From contig NZ_JAIQZE010000006.1 in NCBI RefSeq assembly GCF_020164595.1, forward strand, positions 97,456 through 161,455: 64,000 bases of DNA, written 5' to 3'. Made by a program: the position numbers and the translations under genes. This stretch comes from Psychroflexus longus. Lineage in GTDB: Bacteria; Bacteroidota; Bacteroidia; Flavobacteriales; Flavobacteriaceae. This document shows, piece after piece, positions 7,328-15,893 of the stretch (positions within the stretch are counted from its first letter, which is position 1; the number at the start of each line of letters is the position of its first letter). The notes beneath the pieces are model-generated. The model searched no databases, had not been told where the DNA came from, and saw only the letters and a list, made by a program, of their open reading frames with translations.

Positions 7328-9196
7328 TTGAACAAAACGCTGCTGCTTTATTTAATTTTTGGTTTCGGTGTTCATACAACATCACAAGCTCAATTAGGGT
7401 TTTGTCAAGGGAATAGCGGCGATGCCATTTTTGAAGAAAATTTTGGTCAAGGGACTACAAATGGTCCTCCATTACCGACCAATGTGACATCGTATGAGTT
7501 CGTAAATCAGGCTCCATTGGATGGTCAATACACGGTTTCTTCTAATTTGATGCAACTAGGAAGTTTTCATAACACTACAGACCACACTGGCAATGCCAAC
7601 GGAAAAGCTTTAATTGTAAATGCAGCGTTTGATTCAGGTTTATTTTACCAAATTCCTATAGGAGGTCTGTGCATTAATAACTCATACGAATTTTCTGCAT
7701 TTTTGATGAATGTCTACGATACAAGATCGGATGTTTGCACTTCTAATGAAATTCCAGTCAATGTGAAATTTGAAATCTTTGATGAAACAAACTCTATATC
7801 TCTTGCTGAAGGTGATACTGGTAATATTTTTGGTACAAGTTCTCCAATTTGGAGACCATTTGCATTGACCTTTACAACATTACCTGGACAAGACTCGGTA
7901 ATTCTGAAAATATCAAACAATGGCGTAGGCGGCTGTGGAAATGATTTAGCTATAGATGACATCGTATTCAAATCTTGTGGTGATTTAACTGAAATCGTAA
8001 ATGAAAGCGGAGAAAACAACCTTCAGTTTTGCGAAAATGAATCTGTGACTGATTTAAAATTGAAAGCCAATACAGAATTCAGTATTTATAACTCTCCGAA
8101 TTACCAATGGCAGAACAGCCAGGATGGTGAAAACTGGTCCAATATTCCGGGGGAAACTTCAGATGAATTAATAATTCCTGAAGTGAGCACTAATCAATTT
8201 TATAGAACACTTGTTGCTGAAAATATTTCTAATTTAAATAATACGGCTTGCAATAGTATATCTTCTGTCTTTGAGGTTAATTTGGTCGAATTTATTGACC
8301 CTGTAAGTCTTGGAGATGTTACAAGTTGCGGTGGGGAAATAACAAGTATTGCGGTACAAAGCAATCCAAATATAAGTGTGGATTGGTACGATAGTCCCAC
8401 GGGAGGAGTTTTTTTAGAAGAAAACAGTTTTATCTATAGTCCGGAAAGCAATGGAACTTATTTTGCAGTAGCAACAACTACTGGTGGAAATTGTTCAAAT
8501 CCAAATCGTGTAGCCATTCAATATACTGATTTTGATACTCCAAATCTTATTGATGAAACAATTACAATTTGTGAAAATGAAAATGTGACTTTAAGTGAGA
8601 ATTTACCGGATGTGCAATACCTATGGAGCAATGGAGAAACCGGTAATTTTATCACTGTAGACAGTCCTGGAGCTTATAATCTTGAATTGACCACTGTAGA
8701 TGGTTGCACGGTTTCCAAAACCTATTTTATTGAAAATTATACAAACCCTGTAATTTCAAATATCATTCAAGTTGATAGTTCTTTAATTATTGAATTGTCT
8801 ACGGAAGGTGATTTTAGTTATTCTATAGATGGTATAACTTTTCAAAATCAACCTGTTTTTGAAAAGTTAACTGGAGGTTTATACACCATATACGTCCGTG
8901 AAAACAATGGCTGTAAGATAGTCACGGAAGACTTTGTATTAATTGTAATTCCAGAATTTTTCACTCCTAATGGAGATAACATCAATGATGTATTTCAGAT
9001 CGGTGGCGATACCAATTTTGATGACTTTGAAGTTATTATATTCGATAGATTTGGAAAAGTATTGATCAAAAGTAATCAAGCGCCTTTCCAATGGAATGGC
9101 ACTTACAATGGGAGAAATATGCCTTTAGATGATTACTGGTATCGCATCAAGATCAATGATAAAATTTACAGCGGAAATATTTCTTTGATCCGGTAA
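7328..9196 (+). CDS. Secreted protein with T9SS type-B C-terminal sorting domain
   Basis: A 622-residue exported protein. It begins with signal peptide MNKTLLLYLIFGFGV ending near SQAQ, which fixes the TTG start at 7328. Residues about 25-215 form a beta-rich domain with paired cysteines. Then come Ig-like or cell-surface repeats (FCENESVTDL, ITICENENVTL). The last 85 residues are a gliding-motility-associated C-terminal (CHU_C) domain: VIPEFFTPNGDNINDVF, IFDRFGK and YWYRI...GNISLIR. This domain directs secretion by the type IX system. Likely role: surface adhesion or gliding-related exoprotein; the ligand is unknown. It follows the FabI-like gene by 34 nt, possibly as part of the same transcript. 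Confidence 0.9.
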   Translation: MNKTLLLYLIFGFGVHTTSQAQLGFCQGNSGDAIFEENFGQGTTNGPPLPTNVTSYEFVNQAPLDGQYTVSSNLMQLGSFHNTTDHTGNANGKALIVNAAFDSGLFYQIPIGGLCINNSYEFSAFLMNVYDTRSDVCTSNEIPVNVKFEIFDETNSISLAEGDTGNIFGTSSPIWRPFALTFTTLPGQDSVILKISNNGVGGCGNDLAIDDIVFKSCGDLTEIVNESGENNLQFCENESVTDLKLKANTEFSIYNSPNYQWQNSQDGENWSNIPGETSDELIIPEVSTNQFYRTLVAENISNLNNTACNSISSVFEVNLVEFIDPVSLGDVTSCGGEITSIAVQSNPNISVDWYDSPTGGVFLEENSFIYSPESNGTYFAVATTTGGNCSNPNRVAIQYTDFDTPNLIDETITICENENVTLSENLPDVQYLWSNGETGNFITVDSPGAYNLELTTVDGCTVSKTYFIENYTNPVISNIIQVDSSLIIELSTEGDFSYSIDGITFQNQPVFEKLTGGLYTIYVRENNGCKIVTEDFVLIVIPEFFTPNGDNINDVFQIGGDTNFDDFEVIIFDRFGKVLIKSNQAPFQWNGTYNGRNMPLDDYWYRIKINDKIYSGNISLIR

Positions 9197-9284
9197 ACTT
9201 CATTCGTCAATAATCTTTCGTTAATTTAACTTCATTGTAGCGATAAAATCGATTATGGAATTGAATATTGCATTTAAAAAAATT

Positions 9285-9461
9285 ATGTTTGGATTATTCA
9301 AAAAGAAAACAGAGTTAGAAAAGCTACAGGATACGTATAAAAAACTTCAGAAAGAAGCTTTTGACCTATCAAAAAGCAATCGCCAAAAGTCTGATGCTAA
9401 ACTTAAAGAAGCGGATGATATCAGTAAAAAAATAGATGAATTGAGAGCTAAAGAAGATTAG
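9285..9461 (+). CDS. Lacal_2735 family small coiled-coil protein
   Basis: A 58-residue, highly charged protein beginning MFGLFKKKTELEKLQ and predicted to be one or two helices (coiled coil). It matches the small flavobacterial family I know as Lacal_2735, whose function is unknown. An in-frame ATG at 9255 would add 10 residues (MELNIAFKKI); I prefer 9285 because relatives start with MFxLFKKK. The 3' end overlaps the convergent holA by 4 nt. Confidence 0.75.
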   Translation: MFGLFKKKTELEKLQDTYKKLQKEAFDLSKSNRQKSDAKLKEADDISKKIDELRAKED

Positions 9462-10465
9462 CGCATCAATTTTACAAGTAATTCCTTCAATAAGTCACCG
9501 TTAGAAATTTGAGAAGCTTTCACACCTTTGCTCTTCATATCAACTTCACGAATAAGTGCAATGGCTTGACTCGCCTTTTTCATTGAATATTTCTGAGCAG
9601 CAAAACTATAATCTTTTACAAAAAAAGGATTTACACCCAATGCTCTTCCTGCTGCGTTTTGAGATTTATCTTTTAAAGCATGATAACGTAAGAGTTTATT
9701 GAAAAATGAATTGAGTTGCGCCGTTGTGAGCACTACAGGATGGTTCTTTGAGTTTTGAGCAAAATACGCCACGATTTGTTGAGCTTTCACTTCGTCCTTA
9801 ACTCCTATGGCTTTCGTCAATTCAAAATTGTTGAAATCTTTACTTATTCCAATATTTTCTTCAATAAGTTCGGGTGTGATTTTTGAACCTTTTGGAAGAA
9901 CATGCTGGAGTTTCTCAAGCTCTTTGTAGATATGAGAAAGATTGTTTCCCAAAAACTCAACAAGCATTTCTGATGCTTTAGGAGCTATTGAATATCCGGA
10001 AGCATGAAGTGTTTCAGAAATCCATTGTGGTACCTGATTGTCGTAAAGTGGTTTAGTCTCAAAATAAACAACTTCTTTTTTTAGCAATTTTGTAATCTTA
10101 GAGCGCCCATCCATTTTTTTGTACTTGACACAAAACACCAAAACGGTACTTTGCTGTGGTTGTTCCACATAAGATTTTAAACTGTCTAAGTTTTTTAGCA
10201 AGGACTGAGCTTCCCTAACGATTATGACCCGATGGGCCGCCATCATGGGATATTGTTTAGCTTGACCTACAATGTCTTCAATAGTAACGTCTTTTCCGTA
10301 TAAAATACTTTGGTTAAAAGCTTTTTCATCTTCAGTAAATACAGTTTCTTCAATTTTATCAGCAATGAGGTCTACAAAAAAAGTCTCCCTCTCTCCTACT
10401 AGAAAGTAGATTGGAGAAAATTTACGCTGATCGAGATCAGAAAGTATAGATTTAAAATCGTTCAT
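9458..10465 (-). CDS. holA: DNA polymerase III delta subunit
   Basis: The 335-residue protein has the HolA pattern: IYFLVGERETFFVDLIADKI at the start, a degenerate AAA+ core (YPMMAAHRVIIVREAQ, VLVFCVKYKKMDGR), and a C-terminal helical collar with LLRYHALK and SQNAAGRALGVNPFFVKDY. It forms the clamp-loader wrench that opens the beta clamp and works with DnaX, encoded at 26.8 kb. Length fits the family (about 340). It is divergent from the HsdR-N-like gene with only 41 nt between start codons, and overlaps the small gene downstream by 4 nt. Confidence 0.93.
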   Translation of the reverse strand: MNDFKSILSDLDQRKFSPIYFLVGERETFFVDLIADKIEETVFTEDEKAFNQSILYGKDVTIEDIVGQAKQYPMMAAHRVIIVREAQSLLKNLDSLKSYVEQPQQSTVLVFCVKYKKMDGRSKITKLLKKEVVYFETKPLYDNQVPQWISETLHASGYSIAPKASEMLVEFLGNNLSHIYKELEKLQHVLPKGSKITPELIEENIGISKDFNNFELTKAIGVKDEVKAQQIVAYFAQNSKNHPVVLTTAQLNSFFNKLLRYHALKDKSQNAAGRALGVNPFFVKDYSFAAQKYSMKKASQAIALIREVDMKSKGVKASQISNGDLLKELLVKLMR

Positions 10466-10506
10466 AAGTTAAGCTTCAACTAATTTCAATTTCGTTTCTT
10501 TGAATT

Positions 10507-10947
10507 ATGCAAAAATTGAATTTTCCAGAGTATTCATTCAAATTCAAAAGTAAAGAAAATAAGCCTGCTATATTTTCAATTTTACGTAAAAAATATTTGA
10601 TACTTACTCCGGAAGAATGGGTCAGACAGCACTGCGTTCACTTTTTGATTTCAGAAAAAAATTACTCAAAAAATTTACTGAATGAAGAACGTCAAATTCA
10701 AGTCAACGGCATCCTAAAACGCTATGATATCGTTTCGTTTTCTTCGAATGGAACAATCGAGCTCATTGTAGAATGTAAAGCGCCAAGTGTAGATATTACA
10801 CAGGAAACTTTCGATCAAATCGCCAGGTACAATATGGCACTAAAAGCAGATTATTTAATGATTACCAATGGAATCAATCATTACTTTTGCCAAATGGATT
10901 ACGAAAATGAAACTTACATTTTTTTAGAAACTTTGCCCTCGCATTAA
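10507..10947 (+). CDS. Stand-alone HsdR N-terminal-like (PD-(D/E)xK) protein
   Basis: The 146-residue protein matches the HSDR_N domain (N-terminus of type I restriction endonuclease subunit R) and nothing else. The nuclease core is visible: Asp74 (KRYDIVSF), Glu89-Cys-Lys91 (IVECKAP) and the Q-x3-Y motif Gln104-Tyr108 (DQIARY), typical of HsdR/RecB-type nucleases. There is no helicase, methylase or specificity subunit nearby, so it is not a restriction system. Its position beside holA hints at DNA replication or repair, but that is inference. The glycosyltransferase starts 4 nt after its stop. Confidence 0.8.
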   Translation: MQKLNFPEYSFKFKSKENKPAIFSILRKKYLILTPEEWVRQHCVHFLISEKNYSKNLLNEERQIQVNGILKRYDIVSFSSNGTIELIVECKAPSVDITQETFDQIARYNMALKADYLMITNGINHYFCQMDYENETYIFLETLPSH

Positions 10948-10951
10948 TTAT

Positions 10952-11956
10952 ATGGAAGTAGCTGTAGTTATATTAAACTGGAATGGAAAACATCTTTTGG
11001 AGAGGTATTTAACATCGGTGGTTACATATTCTGAACAAGCAAAAATCTATGTTGCAGACAATGCTTCTTCAGACGATTCCTTGGAATACTTAGCAGAAGA
11101 ATTTCCGGAAATAATCATTCTGAAAAACACTGAAAATTTTGGTTTTGCAGGCGGATACAATGAAGCTTTGAAATATGTGGAAGAAGACATCTATGTACTC
11201 TTGAACAATGATGTAGAAGTAACTCAAGGATGGCTAACTGGCATATTATCTTTATTTGAAACTTACGATAATATAGCGGCGGTTCAGCCTAAAATAAAAT
11301 CGATTCAAAACCCCACTAGATTTGATTACGCGGGAGCTGCAGGGGGGTTTATAGACGCCTTAGGTTATCCGTATTGCAGAGGTCGTATTTTTGATCACAT
11401 TGAAGAAGACCACGGTCAATACGATACAGATATTGAGATTTTCTGGGCTAGTGGAGCATGTTTTGCTATAAGAAAAGATCATTTCAGAGAAATTGAAGGT
11501 TTTGATGAAAGTTATTTTGCTCATCAGGAAGAAATCGACCTCTGCTGGAGACTCAGAAACAAAGGCTATTCCATCTGGTGCGCTTCTCAAAGCGAAGTTT
11601 ATCACCAAGGTGGCGGAACTTTAGCAAGCTCTAAGCCGCAAAAAACATTTCTAAACTTTCGAAATTCTTTGAGCTCACTTTTAAAAAATTCGAAAAGAAA
11701 TCCAGTCCCGATTATCCTACTGAGGATGATTTTAGATGGTTTAGCGGCTTTACGCTTTATCTTTAAAGGTCAGCTTTTACATTTTTTCGCTATATTTAAG
11801 GCTCATATAAGCTTTTATGGATTTATTCCAGAGATGACAACCAAAAGGAAACAATTGACAAAGAAAAATCAGAACTTCCCTGTTAAAAGTATAGTGTGGG
11901 AAAGCTTTGTTTTGAAAACTAAAAAATATAGTGAATTAAATAAGTACGAAAAATAA
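10952..11956 (+). CDS. Family 2 glycosyltransferase (rhamnosyltransferase-like)
   Basis: The 334-residue GT-A enzyme starts with VAVVILNWNGK, has DNASSDDS near 36-43, the metal-binding NNDVEV at 85-90 and the acceptor-side EEIDLCWRL near 190-200. The C-terminal 70 residues contain amphipathic or hydrophobic segments (LLRMILDGLAALRFIF), suggesting membrane association. It resembles WbbL-type enzymes that add sugars to cell-surface polysaccharide. The donor and acceptor cannot be read. It is likely co-transcribed with the HsdR-N protein (4-nt gap). Confidence 0.9.
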   Translation: MEVAVVILNWNGKHLLERYLTSVVTYSEQAKIYVADNASSDDSLEYLAEEFPEIIILKNTENFGFAGGYNEALKYVEEDIYVLLNNDVEVTQGWLTGILSLFETYDNIAAVQPKIKSIQNPTRFDYAGAAGGFIDALGYPYCRGRIFDHIEEDHGQYDTDIEIFWASGACFAIRKDHFREIEGFDESYFAHQEEIDLCWRLRNKGYSIWCASQSEVYHQGGGTLASSKPQKTFLNFRNSLSSLLKNSKRNPVPIILLRMILDGLAALRFIFKGQLLHFFAIFKAHISFYGFIPEMTTKRKQLTKKNQNFPVKSIVWESFVLKTKKYSELNKYEK

Positions 11957-11990
11957 TTGTTAAGTCCCTTTTTTATTAACTAATAGACAG

Positions 11991-11998
11991 TAAATTTG
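11991..11998 (+). promoter_or_regulatory. -7 box of ompA-like gene
   Basis: TAAATTTG fits the Bacteroidetes -7 consensus TAnnTTTG and lies 23 nt before the ATG at 12022. No convincing TTG is seen about 20 nt upstream, so this rests on one box. Confidence 0.45.
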
Positions 11999-12021
11999 CC
12001 TAATAAAATTAAATCAAAATC

Positions 12022-12864
12022 ATGAAAAAATTATTTGCAATTGCAATTACAGGTCTTTTGATGACATCTTGTGTTTCTAACAAGAAGTTTGCAGAGATGG
12101 AAGGAAAGTATCAATCCACTCAAGATCAATTGAAAACAGCTGAAATGAAATTATCAGCCTGTGAAGATGAGAAAAGTTCTTTAAGAGCTTCTTATGAAAA
12201 TCAGATCAAAACCCTACAGAATACAAATGCCGCACTACTTGACACTCAAGGCGACATTGTAACCATTTCTAAGAAAGGTGCTGAAAATCTAGAACGTTCT
12301 TTGGAAAGTATGAAAGAAAAAGATCTTCAAATTAAAACTATGCGTGACGCTATCAATAAGAAAGACAGCGTAACTTTAGCATTGGTTACTAGTTTGAAAG
12401 GTGCTTTAGGCAACATCAATGATGAGGATATCCAAATTAATGTTGAAAAAGGTGTTGTGTTTGTTTCCATTTCAGATAAATTATTGTTTGGAAGTGGACA
12501 ATATAAAGTAACAAATGAAGCTAAGAGAGTTCTTGGTAAAGTTGCTACTGTTGTAAACGATAAAAAAGATTTTGAATTTATGGTTGAAGGTCATACTGAC
12601 ACGGATCCTATTTCAAGAACTAACATTGAAGACAACTGGGACTTAAGTACTAAGAGAGCTACAGCAGTTGTTAGGATTCTACAAGATGAATACAACGTAG
12701 ATCCAGCTAGAATGACTGCAGCTGGACGTGGTGAATATATTCCAGTAGCGAGTAACGATACAGCAGCTGGTAAAGCTAAGAACAGAAGAACTAGAATAGT
12801 TGTTCTTCCTAAACTTGATCAATTCTTCGGAATGATTGAAGACGGAATGAAAGAAGCTAAATAG
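12022..12864 (+). CDS. OmpA family peptidoglycan-binding lipoprotein
   Basis: A 280-residue lipoprotein. Lipobox LLMTSC places the acylated cysteine at residue 17. Residues about 22-110 are a long coiled coil rich in K, E and Q. An OmpA C-terminal domain follows (about 150-265), with VEGHTDTDPI and the peptidoglycan-contact segment NWDLSTKRA. It probably ties the outer membrane to the cell wall; the residues after Cys (VSNKK) lack an acidic surface-export signal, suggesting a periplasmic orientation. Its own -7 box and the following rho-independent terminator suggest a monocistronic, highly expressed gene. Confidence 0.92.
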   Translation: MKKLFAIAITGLLMTSCVSNKKFAEMEGKYQSTQDQLKTAEMKLSACEDEKSSLRASYENQIKTLQNTNAALLDTQGDIVTISKKGAENLERSLESMKEKDLQIKTMRDAINKKDSVTLALVTSLKGALGNINDEDIQINVEKGVVFVSISDKLLFGSGQYKVTNEAKRVLGKVATVVNDKKDFEFMVEGHTDTDPISRTNIEDNWDLSTKRATAVVRILQDEYNVDPARMTAAGRGEYIPVASNDTAAGKAKNRRTRIVVLPKLDQFFGMIEDGMKEAK

Positions 12865-12890
12865 TTATATTTCACAATTTCTGAATATGA

Positions 12891-12917
12891 AAGCCTCAGT
12901 AATTTGAGGCTTTTTTA
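12891..12917 (+). terminator. Rho-independent terminator after ompA-like gene
   Basis: An 8-bp stem (AAGCCTCA at 12891-12898 with TGAGGCTT at 12905-12912), a 6-nt loop and a T run. Confidence 0.9.
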
Positions 12918-12940
12918 TTTGATTTATTTAATGATTTTAG

Positions 12941-12970
12941 TTGTGTAAAAGAAGAATAGTTATATATTTG
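12941..12970 (+). promoter_or_regulatory. Promoter of tRNA-Arg
   Basis: TTG at 12941-12943 and TATATTTG at 12963-12970 are separated by 19 nt, a good match to the Bacteroidetes -33/-7 promoter. The -7 box ends 14 nt before the tRNA. Confidence 0.75.
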
Positions 12971-12984
12971 CACTCGCAAAAAAA

Positions 12985-13058
12985 GGTCGCGTAGCTCAGT
13001 TGGATAGAGCATCTGCCTTCTAAGCAGACGGTCACAGGTTCGAATCCTGTCGCGATCA
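12985..13058 (+). tRNA. tRNA-Arg (anticodon UCU)
   Basis: A 74-nt cloverleaf without encoded CCA. The acceptor stem is GGTCGCG/CGCGATC (one G-U pair), the D-arm GCTC...GAGC, the anticodon stem TCTGC/GCAGA with loop CTTCTAA (anticodon TCT, reading AGA), and the T-arm ACAGG-TTCGAAT-CCTGT. It has its own promoter and terminator and stands alone. Confidence 0.97.
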
Positions 13059-13070
13059 CTTTAAGACAGA

Positions 13071-13098
13071 AAACCACATCTATATGATGTGGTTTTTT
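13071..13098 (+). terminator. Rho-independent terminator after tRNA-Arg
   Basis: A 10-bp perfect stem (AAACCACATC at 13071-13080 with GATGTGGTTT at 13086-13095), loop TATAT, then further T residues. Confidence 0.9.
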
Positions 13099-13269
13099 TG
13101 TTTTAAAAATATTTAAAATACCTTCGAGATTTTAAATTGAGTTCTTTTTCTATAAAGTACACCTAAGGTGGTTTAATTGAAGTTAAATAATTCAAAGTAG
13201 TTTTAATCTTAAATCAATTTCTAGTTTTAAATATTACATTTATTAATCATCAATTAAATTTAAAATATC
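13099..13269. other. Intergenic stretch with nothing recognised
   Basis: This AT-rich DNA between the tRNA terminator and the DUF2141 gene was read on both strands. No frame, hairpin or clear TAnnTTTG box was found. It probably holds the promoter of the next gene. Confidence 0.4.
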
Positions 13270-13689
13270 ATGAAAAAGTTAATTTTTAGTTTTTTGCTAT
13301 TTTCGTTAGGTTTCGGAATTAATGCACAAGAACATAGTCTTAAAGTGATTGTCGAAGGCGTAGAAGAACAAAAAGGAACCATATACCTATCATTACATGA
13401 CAATGAAGAAAGCTTTCCAAGCGACAACGATAAGGCTGTTAACACAGGACAAATAACAGGATTTAATTCTACTGCGGAATATACTTTTAAAAACTTAAAA
13501 AAAGGTGTTTATGCCGTTTCGATTTTTCAAGATTTGAATGGCAATAAAGAAATGGATACCAATTTTATTGGCATACCCAAAGAACCTGTAGGTGCGTCAA
13601 ATTTGACGTCATTTGGAAGGCCTAAATTTTCCAAATGTAAATTCGACTTAGATGGAGATTTAACAATACGAATTGAGTACATCAATTAA
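13270..13689 (+). CDS. DUF2141 domain secreted protein
   Basis: The 139-residue protein has a signal peptide (KKLIFSFLLFSLGFGI, cleavage after INAQ). The DUF2141 domain follows: LKVIVEGVEEQKGTIYLSL, FKNLKKGVYAVSIFQDLNG and the EPVGASN segment. It is a small beta-sandwich expected in the periplasm or outside the cell; the family has no known biochemical role. It is monocistronic and converges on the PAS sensor gene 75 nt away. Confidence 0.87.
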   Translation: MKKLIFSFLLFSLGFGINAQEHSLKVIVEGVEEQKGTIYLSLHDNEESFPSDNDKAVNTGQITGFNSTAEYTFKNLKKGVYAVSIFQDLNGNKEMDTNFIGIPKEPVGASNLTSFGRPKFSKCKFDLDGDLTIRIEYIN

Positions 13690-13764
13690 CATACTCATAG
13701 ATTTAGAATGCGTTCAAAACAGCATGTCTAAACTTCCTAAACTGAAAATATTAAATACCAACTT

Positions 13765-14796
13765 TCAATATAAGTTTCGTCTGTTTTTTTTGAATTCGAT
13801 ATTATATTCGCTTTTGTTAGCCACCTCCACTATACTTCTGGTAATTTGATCTAGTTCATTTGCAGCTTCTTTCAAAAATGAAATAGTTTTATAATTAGTT
13901 TCGCTTTGCAAATTTTCAATATTCAATAAATTTGATAATCCAAGAATATTAGCAACAGGTTTTCTGAGTTCATGAGAATGCTTCCATGCTATTTTTTTAA
14001 AAGCATTATTTTGATTAACAATTGTATCTTGATTTTGTTTAGCTAATGTCAAGTCTTCCAGAATAACAATAACATTTAGATTATCGTTATCGTAAAAACT
14101 ATTTAAACTTATTCCTACAACTACATTTTCATCTTTCTTATTTACAAAATTCAAAAAGTGATTCACTCTCATTTTTTTAGCACTATCATCAATATATTGG
14201 CTGAAAAGTTTATTGTAATCCTTCTTTTTTTCTTTCTGAAAAAGAATTTCTAACTTTTCACATGAGATTTCACTAGCCGAGTATCCAAATATATTTTCAA
14301 ATTCATTATTTACATATCTTATGTAACTTTCTTCACATAAGATAAGTAATGGATGGGGAATTGCCTCAATAGTCTTTGTCAGTTTAGTTTGAGACTCCTT
14401 AAATTTCATGTTATTATGTTGAGGACCTGTAATATCAAATCCAACACACAATATACCAATGGGCTGAAGGTTTTCATCACTCAATATGGAAGATTCCCAT
14501 TGCGTCCAGTTATATCCTTTTCCATCTTTCAATGGTTTTCTAATCTCAATTGGAAAACATTCGGTAGGATATTCGAAACATTTATGGACTAGTTCTTGCA
14601 TTTTAGCCCCCTCCTCTGGATGCATTGTTATTGATGAAGGTTTTCCAATGAAATCATCTGTTATGAAGGAAAATCTATTTCTAAAAGTTTCATTAACATA
14701 GGTGTAATTTCCTTCGAGGTCGGTAACTACTACATCATAGATTTTCGAGTTTTTAAGGGAATGAGGAATTTTATGGATAAGAATATCATCTTGCAT
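13765..14796 (-). CDS. PAS-PAS-DHp sensor protein lacking a kinase ATPase domain
   Basis: The 343-residue protein has two PAS domains (about 15-115, with YDVVVTDLEGNYTYVN, and about 135-245, with IRYVNNEFENIFGYSASE). A histidine-kinase dimerisation domain follows, with H-box HSHELRKPVANILGL. It stops right after the DHp helices; the HATPase_c domain is absent and cannot hide in the 75 nt downstream. It could act as a phosphotransfer or scaffold partner of another kinase, but no partner is adjacent. The longest frame starts at 14898, adding 34 residues with no PAS homology; I choose ATG 14796, where the PAS sequence begins. Confidence 0.8.
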   Translation of the reverse strand: MQDDILIHKIPHSLKNSKIYDVVVTDLEGNYTYVNETFRNRFSFITDDFIGKPSSITMHPEEGAKMQELVHKCFEYPTECFPIEIRKPLKDGKGYNWTQWESSILSDENLQPIGILCVGFDITGPQHNNMKFKESQTKLTKTIEAIPHPLLILCEESYIRYVNNEFENIFGYSASEISCEKLEILFQKEKKKDYNKLFSQYIDDSAKKMRVNHFLNFVNKKDENVVVGISLNSFYDNDNLNVIVILEDLTLAKQNQDTIVNQNNAFKKIAWKHSHELRKPVANILGLSNLLNIENLQSETNYKTISFLKEAANELDQITRSIVEVANKSEYNIEFKKNRRNLY

Positions 14797-14948
14797 ATAT
14801 TTTTTTGTCTTGATAAGTGACCGCTCACTAAATGTTAAATAAATATAAATAAATACGAAATTGTGGCAATCAAAGACAACAAAGATTTGTGATATCAAAA
14901 TCTTACATAATGAAATATGAGTATAAAAAAAGAAAGTTTAATTCAATT

Positions 14949-15698
14949 TTACTTATAATTTTTCAAAAATTCAGTTGGATATGCTTCTGAATATGAAGAC
15001 CAAATTTCATAAATCAGCTGACCTTTGGAACTTTGACCTCTGTGATGCCATCTGCCATCGATAACTTCATATTCAAAGTCAAGTTCATCTCCTACTCTGA
15101 TCTTATCTTTAGAAAAGAAGCCTATGTCTTCTATATAAATACCCTCTTCTGCTGAATAGTTACCTCCTCCAGTGGCATTAAAAGTTTTTGTAGCCGAATT
15201 GAAAGCTACCCACTGAAAACGATTCCCATTCAAGATTTTGATAGTTCGACGATCACCAGGGGTCATTGTATTCATTTTATCCCCTCTTTTTCTTCCTGTA
15301 ATTACCCAGTTTCCAGTTAATTCATCTTCTTCATCAGATAGTCTTTTCCATATTTTTATATGTTCAGCATCAGATATTTCAACCTTATCATCACTGAGCC
15401 AGGAGAGCTTGTATTCTCTTTCCTCATTAATTTTGGAATTATCGTAGGTGTCATAATCTCTTTTTTCTATGAGAGTATTTCCATCAATTTTGTATTCGCC
15501 ACCAGCTGCTCCAAGAAATGAATTGTCTTCTAGCTTCTTAGATCCTAACGAGAAATAGCCATCTACCACAATTTTTACAACTTCCCTGTTGGTAATTTCT
15601 TCATCGTTTAGACTAATAAGTTGCCATGAACCTTCAAATGATTGCGCTAAACTTAAGTTGACTACTAAAATTATAAAAGAAAATAGGATTGTTTTCAT
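14949..15698 (-). CDS. Secreted protein with two lipocalin-like repeats
   Basis: The 249-residue protein has a signal peptide (MKTILFSFIILVVNLSLAQS). Two similar halves begin FEGSWQLISLNDEE (about 21) and LTGNWVITGRKRGD (about 131). Each has a G-x-W start and ends in a W-x-R/IW segment (IKIWKRL, IYEIWSSY), the pattern of small lipocalin-like domains. A ligand-binding role in the periplasm is possible but not shown. The next gene on the same strand is 195 nt further down the transcript's upstream side, so it may be expressed alone. Function unknown. Confidence 0.65.
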   Translation of the reverse strand: MKTILFSFIILVVNLSLAQSFEGSWQLISLNDEEITNREVVKIVVDGYFSLGSKKLEDNSFLGAAGGEYKIDGNTLIEKRDYDTYDNSKINEEREYKLSWLSDDKVEISDAEHIKIWKRLSDEEDELTGNWVITGRKRGDKMNTMTPGDRRTIKILNGNRFQWVAFNSATKTFNATGGGNYSAEEGIYIEDIGFFSKDKIRVGDELDFEYEVIDGRWHHRGQSSKGQLIYEIWSSYSEAYPTEFLKNYK

Positions 15699-15893
15699 TT
15701 TGACTGATTTTGAGTTTATATAGTTGACTATTCATGAAATTTTGATTAAAAATAATCTTTTTATTTCAGATAAGTTTCTAAATTGGATTTCGCTTATTTA
15801 TTCAGTTTAGTCTACACCTCCAAACGTTATCATAATTATTATCTTGATATTTAAGCTTAGTATCTAAAATCAAAAACTCTAATTGTATCAAAT

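Noticed and set aside
10160..10170. TGTTCCAC, another parS-like half-site
   Set aside because: It lies in the holA coding region with no second half, so it is probably chance.
10507..10947. Remnant of a type I restriction system
   Set aside because: The protein looks complete as a stand-alone domain and no hsdM, hsdS or helicase part is nearby.
12985..13058. tRNA-Arg as an attachment site for an integrated element
   Set aside because: No integrase, no repeated tRNA 3' end and no change in composition nearby.
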